Below are positions 50,724 to 59,610 of a stretch of DNA of 64,000 nucleotides, piece after piece. Each line of letters opens with the position of its first letter. Position 1 is the first letter of the stretch. The notes beneath the pieces are model-generated. The model did not search any database and was not told where the DNA came from. It worked only from the letters and a program-made list of their open reading frames with translations. A program made the position numbers and the translations under genes. The DNA is from Candidatus Bathyarchaeota archaeon (GTDB taxonomy: Archaea > Thermoproteota > Bathyarchaeia > Bathyarchaeales > WUQV01). The stretch is from the NCBI GenBank assembly GCA_021158125.1, contig JAGGVF010000022.1:1-64000 (forward strand), read 5' to 3'.

Positions 50724-51878
50724 CTAAGCAAGCTTCAAAGTTTTTTCCACAGTCTCGTTTATGGTTATTCCTCTTTTCGCTAATTCCTTGAAGAAACTTT
50801 CATGTGGAACAGCTGTTTCTGGCGGTAAAACCCCCTTCTCTTTTATTTCACCTTTAGCGAGCATTTGACTAACTATTGAAAGCGGAACGCCAGTTAAGTA
50901 TGCTATTGCGCTTACATTATAGGTTTCATGAAATTTTTGAACCAAGCTGTACCTAACCTTTGCAGAACAGCCATCCCTTTCTCCCTTAACTTCCACGATT
51001 AGGCTCGACGCATCTTCGGCTTTAACGTCAAGTGGAGGAACACATTTGAGCAGGAACTCTCGCGGCGAGATTTCAATTTCACCTATTCTGATTGGTTCTG
51101 TTTTCGTTAGGCCGAGTTCGTTTAGAACCTTAATTCTCAATTCGTCTTCCTGAGTGTAAGACATTGAGCATGCAACCTTGTTCACGCCCTTATTTATGGT
51201 GTAGGGGAGTGTGGCTAATCCCGAGTATAGGGCATAACAGCATGCTCTTTCTCCAACTGGAGCTGGAAATTCTACGAGTTGTTTCCCTGAAAAGGGTGGA
51301 AGGCTTTTAAATTCTCCATTTTCGTAGACTACCGGCCCTTTTGTATACTCCTCTAAGACTGTTCGGAAACTCCACTTGTACTTTGCGGGTTCGAAGCTTC
51401 TGTCGCCATACCATATATGAACTTCCTCTACCTTGTCAAGTTTGTCTGCACCGTGTTTAGCCAAAACGTCTGCGACGCCTGGAGCTAAGCCGCATCCAAG
51501 AACAACCGTTACGTCTGCATTTTTTGCTTCATTGTTTAATTCAAGCTGTTTCAACGTCATATAGTAGACTCCGCCGAGATCCGTCAAGTTTTTCCTCGCA
51601 TAAATTGCCGCCTTTGTAACAATTAGATTTAGATGGTAAGGAGCTGCATTTGCAACGGCGTCAACTTCCTTCATCACGGAAGTTAGACTTTCAAAGTTTG
51701 AAATATCCACTTTTTTAACGGAAACTTTCTCCGTACCCGTCCATTCGGCGACTTCTTTCGCCTTTTCAACATTTGCGTCTCCAATTATTACTTCTGAAAC
51801 TTCCGGGCTCTCTGCCAAGTCTCTAACTGCAACCATTCCCATGGCTCCTGCTCCGCCTAAAACTAGGATTCTCATCAT
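50724..51878 (-). CDS. Saccharopine-dehydrogenase-like oxidoreductase
   Basis: The 384-residue protein has the NAD(P)-binding start ILVLGGAGAMGMVAVRDLA, then VDAVANAAPYHLNLIVTKAA, DLGGVYYMTLKQLE and VVLGCGLAPGVADVLAKHG, which are typical of the LYS9/saccharopine dehydrogenase group. These enzymes may serve lysine or polyamine metabolism, but here the substrate is unknown. The start is ATG 51878 or 51875. It lies 11 bases after the UPF0201 gene. Confidence 0.88.
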   Translation of the reverse strand: MMRILVLGGAGAMGMVAVRDLAESPEVSEVIIGDANVEKAKEVAEWTGTEKVSVKKVDISNFESLTSVMKEVDAVANAAPYHLNLIVTKAAIYARKNLTDLGGVYYMTLKQLELNNEAKNADVTVVLGCGLAPGVADVLAKHGADKLDKVEEVHIWYGDRSFEPAKYKWSFRTVLEEYTKGPVVYENGEFKSLPPFSGKQLVEFPAPVGERACCYALYSGLATLPYTINKGVNKVACSMSYTQEDELRIKVLNELGLTKTEPIRIGEIEISPREFLLKCVPPLDVKAEDASSLIVEVKGERDGCSAKVRYSLVQKFHETYNVSAIAYLTGVPLSIVSQMLAKGEIKEKGVLPPETAVPHESFFKELAKRGITINETVEKTLKLA

Positions 51879-51889
51879 GCTTTCAACCC

Positions 51890-52297
51890 CTAGCTGGTTG
51901 TAGTTTTTGGAGCTAACCAGTCAATTAATTCTTTTGGGTTTTCACATTTAATTTGAACCTTGATGGGGCCTAGTGGAGACTCTGCAACCGGCTTGCAGAA
52001 GGATATGTGGCCTACATAGGCAACTTGCTTGTTAAGGTAGAAAGTTACAGAATTTTCGTTTGCCCCTTCGAATAGTACTGCTCTGGCTGCGTCTCTTATG
52101 CGTTCTCTACGTAGCAAGTTATAAAACTTTGTTAATCCAGCTGCTCCCTTCGTTTTTGCTATTAGAAGTTTTCCTCTTCTAAGTTCCTTAACTTCGTATT
52201 CGACTGTTCCGAAAACGTTTTCAATTGCCAGCTTAACTTTTTCAATGTCCTCTGTCGGATTGACCTCAGCTTCTATTAAAACTTCTATTTCATTCAT
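51890..52297 (-). CDS. UPF0201 archaeal RNA-binding-like protein
   Basis: The 135-residue protein has VLIEAEVNPTEDIEKVKLAIENVFG (ends shown as VNPTED and IENVFG), LRRERIRDAARAVL and ISFCKPVAESPLGPI, which are the UPF0201 family marks. It adopts a ferredoxin-like fold and is probably RNA-binding. It overlaps the end of the UPF0200 kinase-like gene by eight bases; the two families commonly appear together in archaea. Confidence 0.92.
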   Translation of the reverse strand: MNEIEVLIEAEVNPTEDIEKVKLAIENVFGTVEYEVKELRRGKLLIAKTKGAAGLTKFYNLLRRERIRDAARAVLFEGANENSVTFYLNKQVAYVGHISFCKPVAESPLGPIKVQIKCENPKELIDWLAPKTTTS

Positions 52298-52847
52298 CTC
52301 TAGCCACTTTCTTTAAGAATTTTTCAACTTTACTTTTAAACTCGACCTTTGTGCCCTCGTTAACTATTAAGTGGTCTGCCATTGCGATTACGTTGCCGAG
52401 TCCAACGTTAAGTTCCCTCATGTCTCGTTCGAGGAAAACCTCCCATTTCTTCGGGTCGTCGCTTCTTTTTCTTTTGAAGAGTCTTTTAAAACGTGTTTCT
52501 GGTGAAGCGTGAACAGCAAGCAGGATAAAATCTGTAAAATGCTTTTTAAACTCGTCAACCTCGTGAAGACTTCTAACACCATCAACTACGACAACTTGGC
52601 TTTTAGCATTCTCTATTTTCGGAACACATCTCTTTGCAACAACTGCAGGACCTTCCGTTTCTCTTAATTCAAGCATTAAGCTGCCAAGATTTTCAGGAGT
52701 CGGCTCTAACCCCCTCTTTTTTGCTTCTTCCCTTATCACATCACCCATTATAATTACTTCGAACCCCATTTGTTTGGCAATTTCAGAGACTACAGATTTG
52801 CCTGCCCCGGGCATACCGGCGACGCCTACAACTTTTCTATTGGACAT
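52290..52847 (-). CDS. UPF0200 P-loop kinase-like protein (dephospho-CoA/adenylate kinase-like)
   Basis: The P-loop is GMPGAGKSVVSEIAK, with the lid-like arginines in RCVPKIE and DGVRSLHEVDEF. This is the archaeal UPF0200 family, similar to nucleotide or dephospho-CoA kinases; the phosphorylated substrate is uncertain. ATG 52847 (MSNRKVVG, 185 residues) has AGG eight bases upstream; ATG 52865 and ATG 52853 are in-frame but spaced worse. It leads a four-gene operon. Confidence 0.9.
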   Translation of the reverse strand: MSNRKVVGVAGMPGAGKSVVSEIAKQMGFEVIIMGDVIREEAKKRGLEPTPENLGSLMLELRETEGPAVVAKRCVPKIENAKSQVVVVDGVRSLHEVDEFKKHFTDFILLAVHASPETRFKRLFKRKRSDDPKKWEVFLERDMRELNVGLGNVIAMADHLIVNEGTKVEFKSKVEKFLKKVARDE

Positions 52848-52967
52848 TTCCATTCCTGCCTGCAACTATGCGTTAATTTATTAAATTTAAAAATTATGAT
52901 ACAAAATTCATAAACCCAGAAAGTTTTGTTAGACAGCACTTCTTATTACCTATCTCTGCAGCTTTTA

Positions 52968-53096
52968 ATGATGAAAATTTTAGATGTAGTAATCGAGAGG
53001 ACAAAGAAAAATGCAAATAATGTTAGATTAGAATACGGTAGTTCCTTTAAGCACTTGTTCTGTATAATATACTTGGTGGAGGACGTGTATAAGTGA
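52968..53096 (+). CDS. Possible small ORF coupled to the MFS gene
   Basis: A 42-codon ORF starting MMKILDVVIERTKKN and ending LVEDVYK overlaps the GTG start of the MFS gene by four bases (GTGA), and it remains open upstream to TTG 52926. There is no good ribosome site for it. The four-base overlap is the only hint that it is real; composition is not decisive. Confidence 0.22.
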   Translation: MMKILDVVIERTKKNANNVRLEYGSSFKHLFCIIYLVEDVYK

Positions 53097-54286
53097 TACT
53101 TGAATTTTTCAAGAAAATTTTTGTTAATATGAAAGAAATTCTGTATTTGCCTAGAGACTTAAAATTAATTTTTTTCGCTCATATGTTGTGGGAGGTCGGT
53201 TCAGGTTTCTATCTTTTTGTTTTTCCCTTATTTATAAGAGACCTCGGTGGAAGCCCTGAGGACATAGGGTTTCTATATTCATTAATGTATTTTGTTGTTA
53301 CATTAGCAACTCTGATTGGCGGTTTCTTAGCTGATAGATTTGATCGGAAGAAGCTTATACTCCAAATGTGGATTTTTGGATCTATAGCTATATTGTTATA
53401 TTCTTTTGCCACCGAATGGTTACATCTAGCGCCCGCAATAATCCTTTACTCTCTCATTATAGGAGGCCCTGCAGAAGACGCTTATATCGCTACTTCAACT
53501 TCTGAAGAAACTATGGCTAAAGCTTTTACGTACACCGAGATAGGATATTCGCTCGGGATGATCTTTTCGCCACTTTTAGGCGCTTATTTATTCACATTTC
53601 TCGGCATCCGAGGCCTTCTCAGACTAGCATTTGTGGTATGCGCAGCCTCCATAACTCCTCTTTTGTTAATATCCTCTCAATTCCCCAAAGAAAAGAAGTC
53701 GTATGGGATTAAAAAGACATTAAAGGATTTTCTAATCCCGTTCAAAAACAAGCAATTAATGTTGTGGATTCCATTTTTCATGTTAATTGTCTTTATCATT
53801 ACGATGATTATACCTTTCATTTCTCCTTTACTAGAGGACATATACGGGCTCGATAGAAGCTTAATTCTAGCTATGAGTTCAGCCCTGTCTGCTGGAGAAG
53901 TTTTATTTGGAGTATTTCTTGGATGGATAGGGGATAGATGGACTATTGGAAAAATTTTGTCCTTGGCTCTTGTTGTATTAAGCTTAAATGTCTTGGTTTT
54001 GGCTCTTAAAATTCCACTTTTTATTCTTCCGCTAGTAATCTTCATCACAGGAATATGGCGGGGGACTATAGCCTTGACTAGATCTATAGTTGGACTACAT
54101 GCTGGTTCTTCTCCTGGAATTACGTTTGCAGTCTACTCCATACTTTTATCCGTCCCGCAAATTCTTGCACCAAAAATAAGCGGCATCCTTTATGAAAAAT
54201 CCCCAATCCAACCGTTTCTCATTGGCAGCATACTGCTACTAGCTCTTGCTCCGGTTATAATAATCAAAGAGAAACACAGTGCTTAA
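53093..54286 (+). CDS. MFS transporter
   Basis: The 397-residue protein has 12 hydrophobic helices and the motif-A sequence GGFLADRFDRKKLI near residue 75, with a second one FLGWIGDRWTIGKIL in the C-terminal half. It resembles MFS exporters of unknown substrate. GTG 53093 follows GGTGGAGGA (53075-53083); TATAATATA at 53062-53070 is a possible promoter. The gene is more AT-rich than its neighbours, which may indicate transfer, but the signal is weak. Confidence 0.9.
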   Translation: MILEFFKKIFVNMKEILYLPRDLKLIFFAHMLWEVGSGFYLFVFPLFIRDLGGSPEDIGFLYSLMYFVVTLATLIGGFLADRFDRKKLILQMWIFGSIAILLYSFATEWLHLAPAIILYSLIIGGPAEDAYIATSTSEETMAKAFTYTEIGYSLGMIFSPLLGAYLFTFLGIRGLLRLAFVVCAASITPLLLISSQFPKEKKSYGIKKTLKDFLIPFKNKQLMLWIPFFMLIVFIITMIIPFISPLLEDIYGLDRSLILAMSSALSAGEVLFGVFLGWIGDRWTIGKILSLALVVLSLNVLVLALKIPLFILPLVIFITGIWRGTIALTRSIVGLHAGSSPGITFAVYSILLSVPQILAPKISGILYEKSPIQPFLIGSILLLALAPVIIIKEKHSA

Positions 54287-54304
54287 ACTGAAAGAGATTC
54301 AGTT
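54286..54304 (+). terminator. Hairpin after the MFS gene
   Basis: AACTGAA-AGAGA-TTCAGTT is a perfect seven-base stem starting at the last base of the MFS stop codon. No T run follows, so its function as a terminator is unsure. Confidence 0.35.
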
Positions 54305-54361
54305 ATTAATTGGTTAATTGTCTTATATAATCCTCGTTAAGTAAATTGAAGGAAAGTGGAA

Positions 54362-54925
54362 ATGTCTGAAAGATTGAGAAGCTTTATTGCCTTCGACATA
54401 GAAGACAGCGAAATTGTGATGCGCCTAACAGAAGCTCAAATGGAGATAGCCAAAACCGGTGCTGATCTAAAGCTGGTTGAACCCAAAAACATTCACATAA
54501 CCGTTCGCTTTCTCGGAAACATTTCACCGGGGATAGTGAACAAGATATATGGGGCTATGGAAAACGTTTCGTTCAAGCCTTTTCAAGTTGAAATTAAAGG
54601 GCTTGGAGCTTTTCCAAACTTGCGTTTTCCAAGAGTTGTTTGGGCTGGAATACGGAAGGGTGCGGAAGAATTAAGAAACATTTTCGAACAGCTTGAACCT
54701 CAACTTCGAAAACTTGGCTTTCAGCCAGACCCTAAAGGGTTTAGTCCCCACATAACAATAGCAAGAGTAAAAACGGGAAGAAACAAGGCCGAACTCGCTA
54801 AGACGTTGAAGGAATTAGCTGAAAAAGAGTTTGGAGTTATGATTGCGAAGTGTTTAAGGCTTAAAAAGAGTACACTTACGCCCAGAGGCCCTATCTACAC
54901 TACTCTAAAAGAGGTTTGCCGTTGA
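54362..54925 (+). CDS. thpR: RNA 2',3'-cyclic phosphodiesterase
   Basis: This 2H-fold enzyme hydrolyses cyclic phosphates at RNA ends. The two catalytic motifs are HITVRFLG (about 42) and HITIARVK (about 130). RSFIAFDIED begins the protein, and FPRVVWAGI and PRGPIYTTL are family features. ATG 54362 is preferred over GTG 54356. It overlaps the CCA enzyme gene by four bases, so end processing and CCA addition are translated together. Confidence 0.92.
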   Translation: MSERLRSFIAFDIEDSEIVMRLTEAQMEIAKTGADLKLVEPKNIHITVRFLGNISPGIVNKIYGAMENVSFKPFQVEIKGLGAFPNLRFPRVVWAGIRKGAEELRNIFEQLEPQLRKLGFQPDPKGFSPHITIARVKTGRNKAELAKTLKELAEKEFGVMIAKCLRLKKSTLTPRGPIYTTLKEVCR

Positions 54926-56343
54926 AAAACAACAAAATAGAAACGGTTTTAAAAGAAGTTCTAAAGAGAGTTAAGCCTAGCCCTGAAAGAAGGAAAGAAA
55001 TTCTAGAATTAGCTGAAAAAGTGGAATCTAAAGTTCGGAAAGAACTTAAAAAGGCTGGTTTAAAAGCTGAAGTTAGAGTTGAAGGTTCAGTAGCGAAGGA
55101 TACTTGGCTTAGTGAAAATCCAGACATAGACATCTTCGTACGCTTCCCACCCAACTTTCCAAGGGAGAAGTTTCGAACAACCTTCTTACAAATTGCAAAA
55201 AAGGCAACCGAAGGAGCACAACATGTTGAAAGGTTTGCTGAACACCCCTACCTAGAAGCAATAATCAACTCTAACAGGATAAACATAGTTCCATGCTACG
55301 CAACGAAACCGAAAGAATGGAAAAGCGCCACTGACAGAACTCCCTACCACACCGACTATGTTAGAAAACACCTAACAGAGAAATTCTGCGACGAAGTTAG
55401 ACTTTTGAAAAAATTCATGCAGGGAATAGAGGTCTACGGAGCTGAAATAAAAGTTGGAGGGTTCAGCGGATACTTATGCGAACTTCTAACCCTAAAGTAT
55501 GGAAATTTCATCAAAGTTTTGGAAAATTTCGCAAAATGGAAAGGAAAACTTGTAATAGACCTTGAAAACTACTACAAGGAACGAGAAGACGACTTAAACT
55601 TAATGTTTAAAGAACCATTAATCGTTGTCGACCCGGTTGATGAAAGCAGAAATGTTGCGGCGGCTGTTCAAAGAGACCACCTTTACGAGTTCATTGCAGC
55701 TTCGAGGCAGTTTTTAAAGAATCCATCATTAAAGTTCTTTTACCCAAGTGAAACAGCTCCGCTTACTAGAGAAGAACTCGTAAAAAGTATACGAAAGAGA
55801 AAAACAACCATAGTTTTTCTAAAACTTGGCTGCGTAGAGGCTGTTCCGGATATTTTGTGGGGGCAAATCTACAAGTCTCAACGTTCCTTACGGAAGCTGT
55901 TTAAACAGTACGAATTTGAATTGATTCGTGATGCGGTTTGGAGCGACGAGAAGAACATAATAATGATGATTTTCGAGTTTGAAGCCGGAAAGCTTCCGCA
56001 TGTTAAGAAGCATTTTGGTCCTCCGCTTGAAAAACAGGTTGAATGCGAAAAGTTTCTCTCAAAGCACCTTCTTTCTAAGAGTAGTTTTTCAGGCCCTTAC
56101 ATTGAAGATGGAAGATGGATTGTTGAAACTAAACGTAAATATTTTGACGTTGTTAGGCTTCTGAAAGAAAAGCTTCGTGATGGCGGTAAAAATTCTGGTG
56201 TAGCTGAGCTTGTTGCAGAAGGAATCAGAAAGCAGTTCAAAATTTTCGTTAATGAAGAAATAATGGAATTCTACGTTTCAAATGTGGATTTTGCCAGGTT
56301 CCTAACAGATTACTTGGACGGTAGACCTAAATGGCTTAGATAA
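54922..56343 (+). CDS. cca: Archaeal class I CCA-adding tRNA nucleotidyltransferase
   Basis: The enzyme builds or repairs the CCA end of tRNA without a template. The catalytic motif is GSVAKDTWLSENPDIDIFVRFP (key GSVAK, DID), with HPYLEAII, the HTDYVRKHL region and KVGGFSGYLCELLTLKYG further on. The length of about 473 residues is typical. TTG 54922 is chosen: GAGG is seven bases upstream and it overlaps the thpR stop as TTGA; TTG 54916 is too near the ribosome site. Confidence 0.94.
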   Translation: MKNNKIETVLKEVLKRVKPSPERRKEILELAEKVESKVRKELKKAGLKAEVRVEGSVAKDTWLSENPDIDIFVRFPPNFPREKFRTTFLQIAKKATEGAQHVERFAEHPYLEAIINSNRINIVPCYATKPKEWKSATDRTPYHTDYVRKHLTEKFCDEVRLLKKFMQGIEVYGAEIKVGGFSGYLCELLTLKYGNFIKVLENFAKWKGKLVIDLENYYKEREDDLNLMFKEPLIVVDPVDESRNVAAAVQRDHLYEFIAASRQFLKNPSLKFFYPSETAPLTREELVKSIRKRKTTIVFLKLGCVEAVPDILWGQIYKSQRSLRKLFKQYEFELIRDAVWSDEKNIIMMIFEFEAGKLPHVKKHFGPPLEKQVECEKFLSKHLLSKSSFSGPYIEDGRWIVETKRKYFDVVRLLKEKLRDGGKNSGVAELVAEGIRKQFKIFVNEEIMEFYVSNVDFARFLTDYLDGRPKWLR

Positions 56344-57367
56344 GCGGTTCAGCAATCAATATGTTATGCTTGTTAGCCACTACTCTCGCTTTCAACTTGG
56401 CTCCAACCGGAATTTCCTCAGCATTAACAAGCGTGACGGCTCTATCTCCGCTGAGTGTAACGGCGAGCTTTTCCCTTCTTAGCCATCCAGGCCCCACAAC
56501 TTTAACTCTAATTGATTCATACTTTCTATAGGGAACCGGAAGCATTCTGCGCTTGTGAATCCCGAAGTCCTCTGGGCGAAGAACAAGTTTAATGTTAAAT
56601 TCTTTCTCCCATTTTCTTAATTTGGCGTAGAAATCCTTCCAAGAAGGAGATTTCACGCCTTTAACTTTCCTTCCGTGCTTGTGAATCTCATATTTCTGTA
56701 TGCCCAACGCTGGAAAACGTTTTCCAGCCTTAATCTTTTTGGCTAATTCTATTATTTTGGGTATTTCTTCGTCGTTTATTTTCGGAACCCAAACTGGGGC
56801 GATAAGGAGGTCAATTGAAGTGTTTGATGCTATATGCTGCATCAACTTCACTATTTTTTCGACGTCATACCATTCTGTGTCGGCGATTTTCTTTGCTAAT
56901 TCAGGGTTTAAAGCGTCAATTGAAAGATTAATTCTTGTTAAGCCAGCCTCAGAAAGCCTATCCAAGGTTTTTTCGTTTAATACTGAGCCGTGAGTTTGAA
57001 GGGAGACAACTTCAACTCCTTCAATTTGTTTTAATCTGAAAACAAGTTCAACAATTTTGGGATAGGTTAACGGGTCGCCAACGGTGTCTATGTGAGCTTC
57101 TATCTTACGTCTACCTTTGAAAGCTACTATTTTCTCGAATTCCTCAATTATGTAGTCTAACGGAACTACATACTCAGCTTGGCGAATCCTAGATTTCGGC
57201 CCAGCGTTAGTTGAACAGAAAATACATGATAGGGGACAAGTTGAAATGGGTCTAACTTGAATAAGGTTTGTTCCACGGTCAATTAATCCGAAGGCTATGC
57301 AACCAACAAGCGGAATAGACTCGTCTACTTTAAACAGTGGTCTTTGTATTTTCAAGCTTCTCAACAA
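56336..57367 (-). CDS. Radical SAM protein with C-terminal TRAM-like domain
   Basis: The 343-residue protein has the cluster motif CPLSCIFCSTNAGP (Cys-x3-Cys-x2-Cys), HIDTVGDPLTYP, SLQTHGSVLN and NLSIDALNPELAKKIA, and ends with a beta domain (VKVVGPGWLRREKLAVTLSG, AKLKARVVANKHN) like TRAM. The group is known as predicted Fe-S oxidoreductases (COG2100), with unknown substrate, possibly RNA. Its stop overlaps the cca stop by eight bases. Confidence 0.87.
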   Translation of the reverse strand: MLRSLKIQRPLFKVDESIPLVGCIAFGLIDRGTNLIQVRPISTCPLSCIFCSTNAGPKSRIRQAEYVVPLDYIIEEFEKIVAFKGRRKIEAHIDTVGDPLTYPKIVELVFRLKQIEGVEVVSLQTHGSVLNEKTLDRLSEAGLTRINLSIDALNPELAKKIADTEWYDVEKIVKLMQHIASNTSIDLLIAPVWVPKINDEEIPKIIELAKKIKAGKRFPALGIQKYEIHKHGRKVKGVKSPSWKDFYAKLRKWEKEFNIKLVLRPEDFGIHKRRMLPVPYRKYESIRVKVVGPGWLRREKLAVTLSGDRAVTLVNAEEIPVGAKLKARVVANKHNILIAEPLI

Positions 57368-57387
57368 GTATTCAATGTTTTAGGGAT

Positions 57388-58128
57388 TTAAATAAGCATA
57401 ATTAGAACTACGGCTCCAACAAGCCAACAGTAAGGCGAAAACCAATGTAGTTTACCCTTACGAACTACGCCTAACAGCAGCTTTAGTGCAAAATATCCGA
57501 CAACCATGGCAATAAGAACTCCAATTAAAATGGAGTAAACATTCATTTCCATAAAGTTGCATTCCAAGCTTTTCTTTATGGCAGCTCCAATAACTGCAGG
57601 TATTGCAAGTATAAAGGAAAATTTCGCCGCCTTAGTTCTTTCAACTCCAAGTAAAAGCGCAACCGCAATTGTTGAACCGCTTCTTGATATCCCCGGAATC
57701 AGAGCAAAAGCTTGGGCAACTCCGACTAGAAAAGCGTCTAAATAGGTAATTTCTTCCCTTTCCTTCTTCTCTCTCCATTTAGTCAAAAATAGGAGAAAAC
57801 CAGTGCACATAAATGCAACCGCTACTGGAAACGGATTCGAGAAGAAGCCTTCGATGATGTCGCCGAAAAGTAAGCCTACAATTGCTATGGGGATGCTTCC
57901 CACAATTACGAGTTTAACGAGTTTTCCTTCTTCCGTTCCGAAGTTAAAAGCGAAAACTGCTTTACATATTTCCTTTATATCATGCCTAAAAACTATTAAG
58001 ATAACTATTAGGGTGCCTACATGGAGCATTACGTCAAGGAAAACTGGGCTTTCGATGCCCAGTTGCTGCTGAATCAACGCTAAGTGACCACTGCTTGAGA
58101 TAGGCAACCACTCGGTTATTCCTTGCAC
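57388..58128 (-). CDS. uppP: Undecaprenyl-diphosphatase-like UppP (BacA)
   Basis: The membrane enzyme removes a phosphate from a polyprenyl diphosphate, probably to recycle the lipid carrier for glycans. QGITEWLPISSSGHLAL carries the catalytic Glu and Ser motif and ALIPGISRSGSTIAVALLLG the second PGxSRSGxT motif; about seven helices follow. GTG 58128 is the only canonical start, but it cuts the usual N-terminal helix: 18 further codons (58129-58182) read in frame as TSILETILLAV and lack ATG, GTG and TTG. Confidence 0.9.
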   Translation of the reverse strand: MQGITEWLPISSSGHLALIQQQLGIESPVFLDVMLHVGTLIVILIVFRHDIKEICKAVFAFNFGTEEGKLVKLVIVGSIPIAIVGLLFGDIIEGFFSNPFPVAVAFMCTGFLLFLTKWREKKEREEITYLDAFLVGVAQAFALIPGISRSGSTIAVALLLGVERTKAAKFSFILAIPAVIGAAIKKSLECNFMEMNVYSILIGVLIAMVVGYFALKLLLGVVRKGKLHWFSPYCWLVGAVVLIMLI

Positions 58129-58257
58129 AACTGCGAGAAGTATTGTCTCAAGTATTGAAGTTAATGTTTTTCCCTCGCTAAACTATTAACTTTCATTGTT
58201 CAATTAAGCTTTAAAGGTATGCGTAGGAGTATTATTGCCTTGCTGTAGTGATTTAAA

Positions 58258-59595
58258 TTGCTTCGTGAAGCATGGACGCTGGCAATTGAAGCCCTAAGCT
58301 GGATGGAACTTCAAGGACTAAACGAGAAGCTAGCCCTAGCTAGGACAATGAAACAACTGGGAATTAAAGATGTAAATACTCTTAGACTAGCTCATAAAAT
58401 GGTTCTGGAAACCGTTCGTAAACGCAATTTAATAGACTTCATTTTGAATAACGTTTTAAGGCCTCGTTCCATAGGGCAATTTAAACTCGGCGTTAGAGAA
58501 TTTCTAAGACTTTACACTCACGAGATACACTTTGAAAAAGCAAAATTCGAAGAGGCAATTGAAATGGCTAGAACTGGTAGGGCAATTCTCGGCTGGCAAG
58601 AACTACATGAAGTTGAAGACGTTTTAGGAAAAATTTACAATGTGAAATTAAACGAGCTCCTAAAAAGCCTAACAGATGAAGAGAAAGTCAGTTTAATGAC
58701 TTACAATCCGAAGTGGTTTGTAAAGTACTGCTTCAAAATTTTCGGGAGAAATGAGGCCTTAAAAATCCTTAAGAGTGGAACAAGAAGCCCCCCAGTTTAC
58801 ATTAGGATAAATACGCTGAAGGATTCTGAGCGAAAAATGTTAAAAAGGCTTCATGCAGAGGGAATACACCTAAAAAGGGTTGAAGGCCTACGCTACACAT
58901 ATGAAGTTCTATCAACAGAAAAACCACTGAACAGAACTAAAAGTTTCGCAGAAGGCCTATTCTACATACAGGATAAGGCCAGTTGCCTAGCAACCGAAGT
59001 TGCAAACCCACTGCCAAACATGACAGTCCTCGACGTTTGCGCCGCACCCGGGGCAAAAACAAGTTTTATGGCACAATTAATGGAAAATAAAGGAAAAATA
59101 TACTCGGTTGACTACTCTAAACGCAGAATGGAAGTATGGAGAAAAGAAATCAGAAGAATGGGTGTAAAAAATGCCCATCCAATAATTGCGGACGCTTGCA
59201 ATCCGCTACCGCTAAAAATTCAAGCAGACCTCGTCATTTTAGATCCTCCATGCACTAGTACTGGGGCTTTTGCCAAAATGCCTTCTGCCAAATGGAGGTT
59301 AAACAAGCGTTCTCCACTGAAAATGTCGCAGATACAATGGCAAATGCTAGTCAACTGCGCTGAAAAAGTCAAGCCTAGCGGATACCTGGTCTACTCAACT
59401 TGCAGCATATGCCTAGAAGAAAATGAACTTTTAATTAGAAAATTCCTGAAGCTTTTCCCAGAGTTTAAACTTGTTGATGCCGAACCATGGATTGGAAAAC
59501 CAGGCTTGAGAGGATTAAATAAGTGCCAAAGACTCTATCCGCACATCCACAAATGTAACGGATTCTTCGTTGCAAAACTCTTAAGAGAAGACTAG
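58258..59595 (+). CDS. NOL1/NOP2/Sun-type RNA cytosine-C5 methyltransferase with NusB domain
   Basis: The 445-residue protein has an N-terminal NusB-like helical domain (about 1-150, LDFILNN-like IDFILNNVLRPRS) and a SAM methyltransferase: DVCAAPGAKTSFMAQLMENKG (key CAAPG), DPPCTSTGAF with the first Cys and YLVYSTCSICLEENE with the nucleophile Cys. This resembles RsmB-type fusion. It probably methylates tRNA or rRNA. TTG 58258 starts it. It is divergent from uppP. Confidence 0.92.
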   Translation: MLREAWTLAIEALSWMELQGLNEKLALARTMKQLGIKDVNTLRLAHKMVLETVRKRNLIDFILNNVLRPRSIGQFKLGVREFLRLYTHEIHFEKAKFEEAIEMARTGRAILGWQELHEVEDVLGKIYNVKLNELLKSLTDEEKVSLMTYNPKWFVKYCFKIFGRNEALKILKSGTRSPPVYIRINTLKDSERKMLKRLHAEGIHLKRVEGLRYTYEVLSTEKPLNRTKSFAEGLFYIQDKASCLATEVANPLPNMTVLDVCAAPGAKTSFMAQLMENKGKIYSVDYSKRRMEVWRKEIRRMGVKNAHPIIADACNPLPLKIQADLVILDPPCTSTGAFAKMPSAKWRLNKRSPLKMSQIQWQMLVNCAEKVKPSGYLVYSTCSICLEENELLIRKFLKLFPEFKLVDAEPWIGKPGLRGLNKCQRLYPHIHKCNGFFVAKLLRED

Positions 59596-59610
59596 AAAAT
59601 AATTTTCAAA

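Noticed and set aside
53093-54286. Recent mobile island around the AT-rich MFS gene
   Set aside because: No integrase, transposase, attachment-site repeats or tRNA borders were seen; only a mild base-composition difference.
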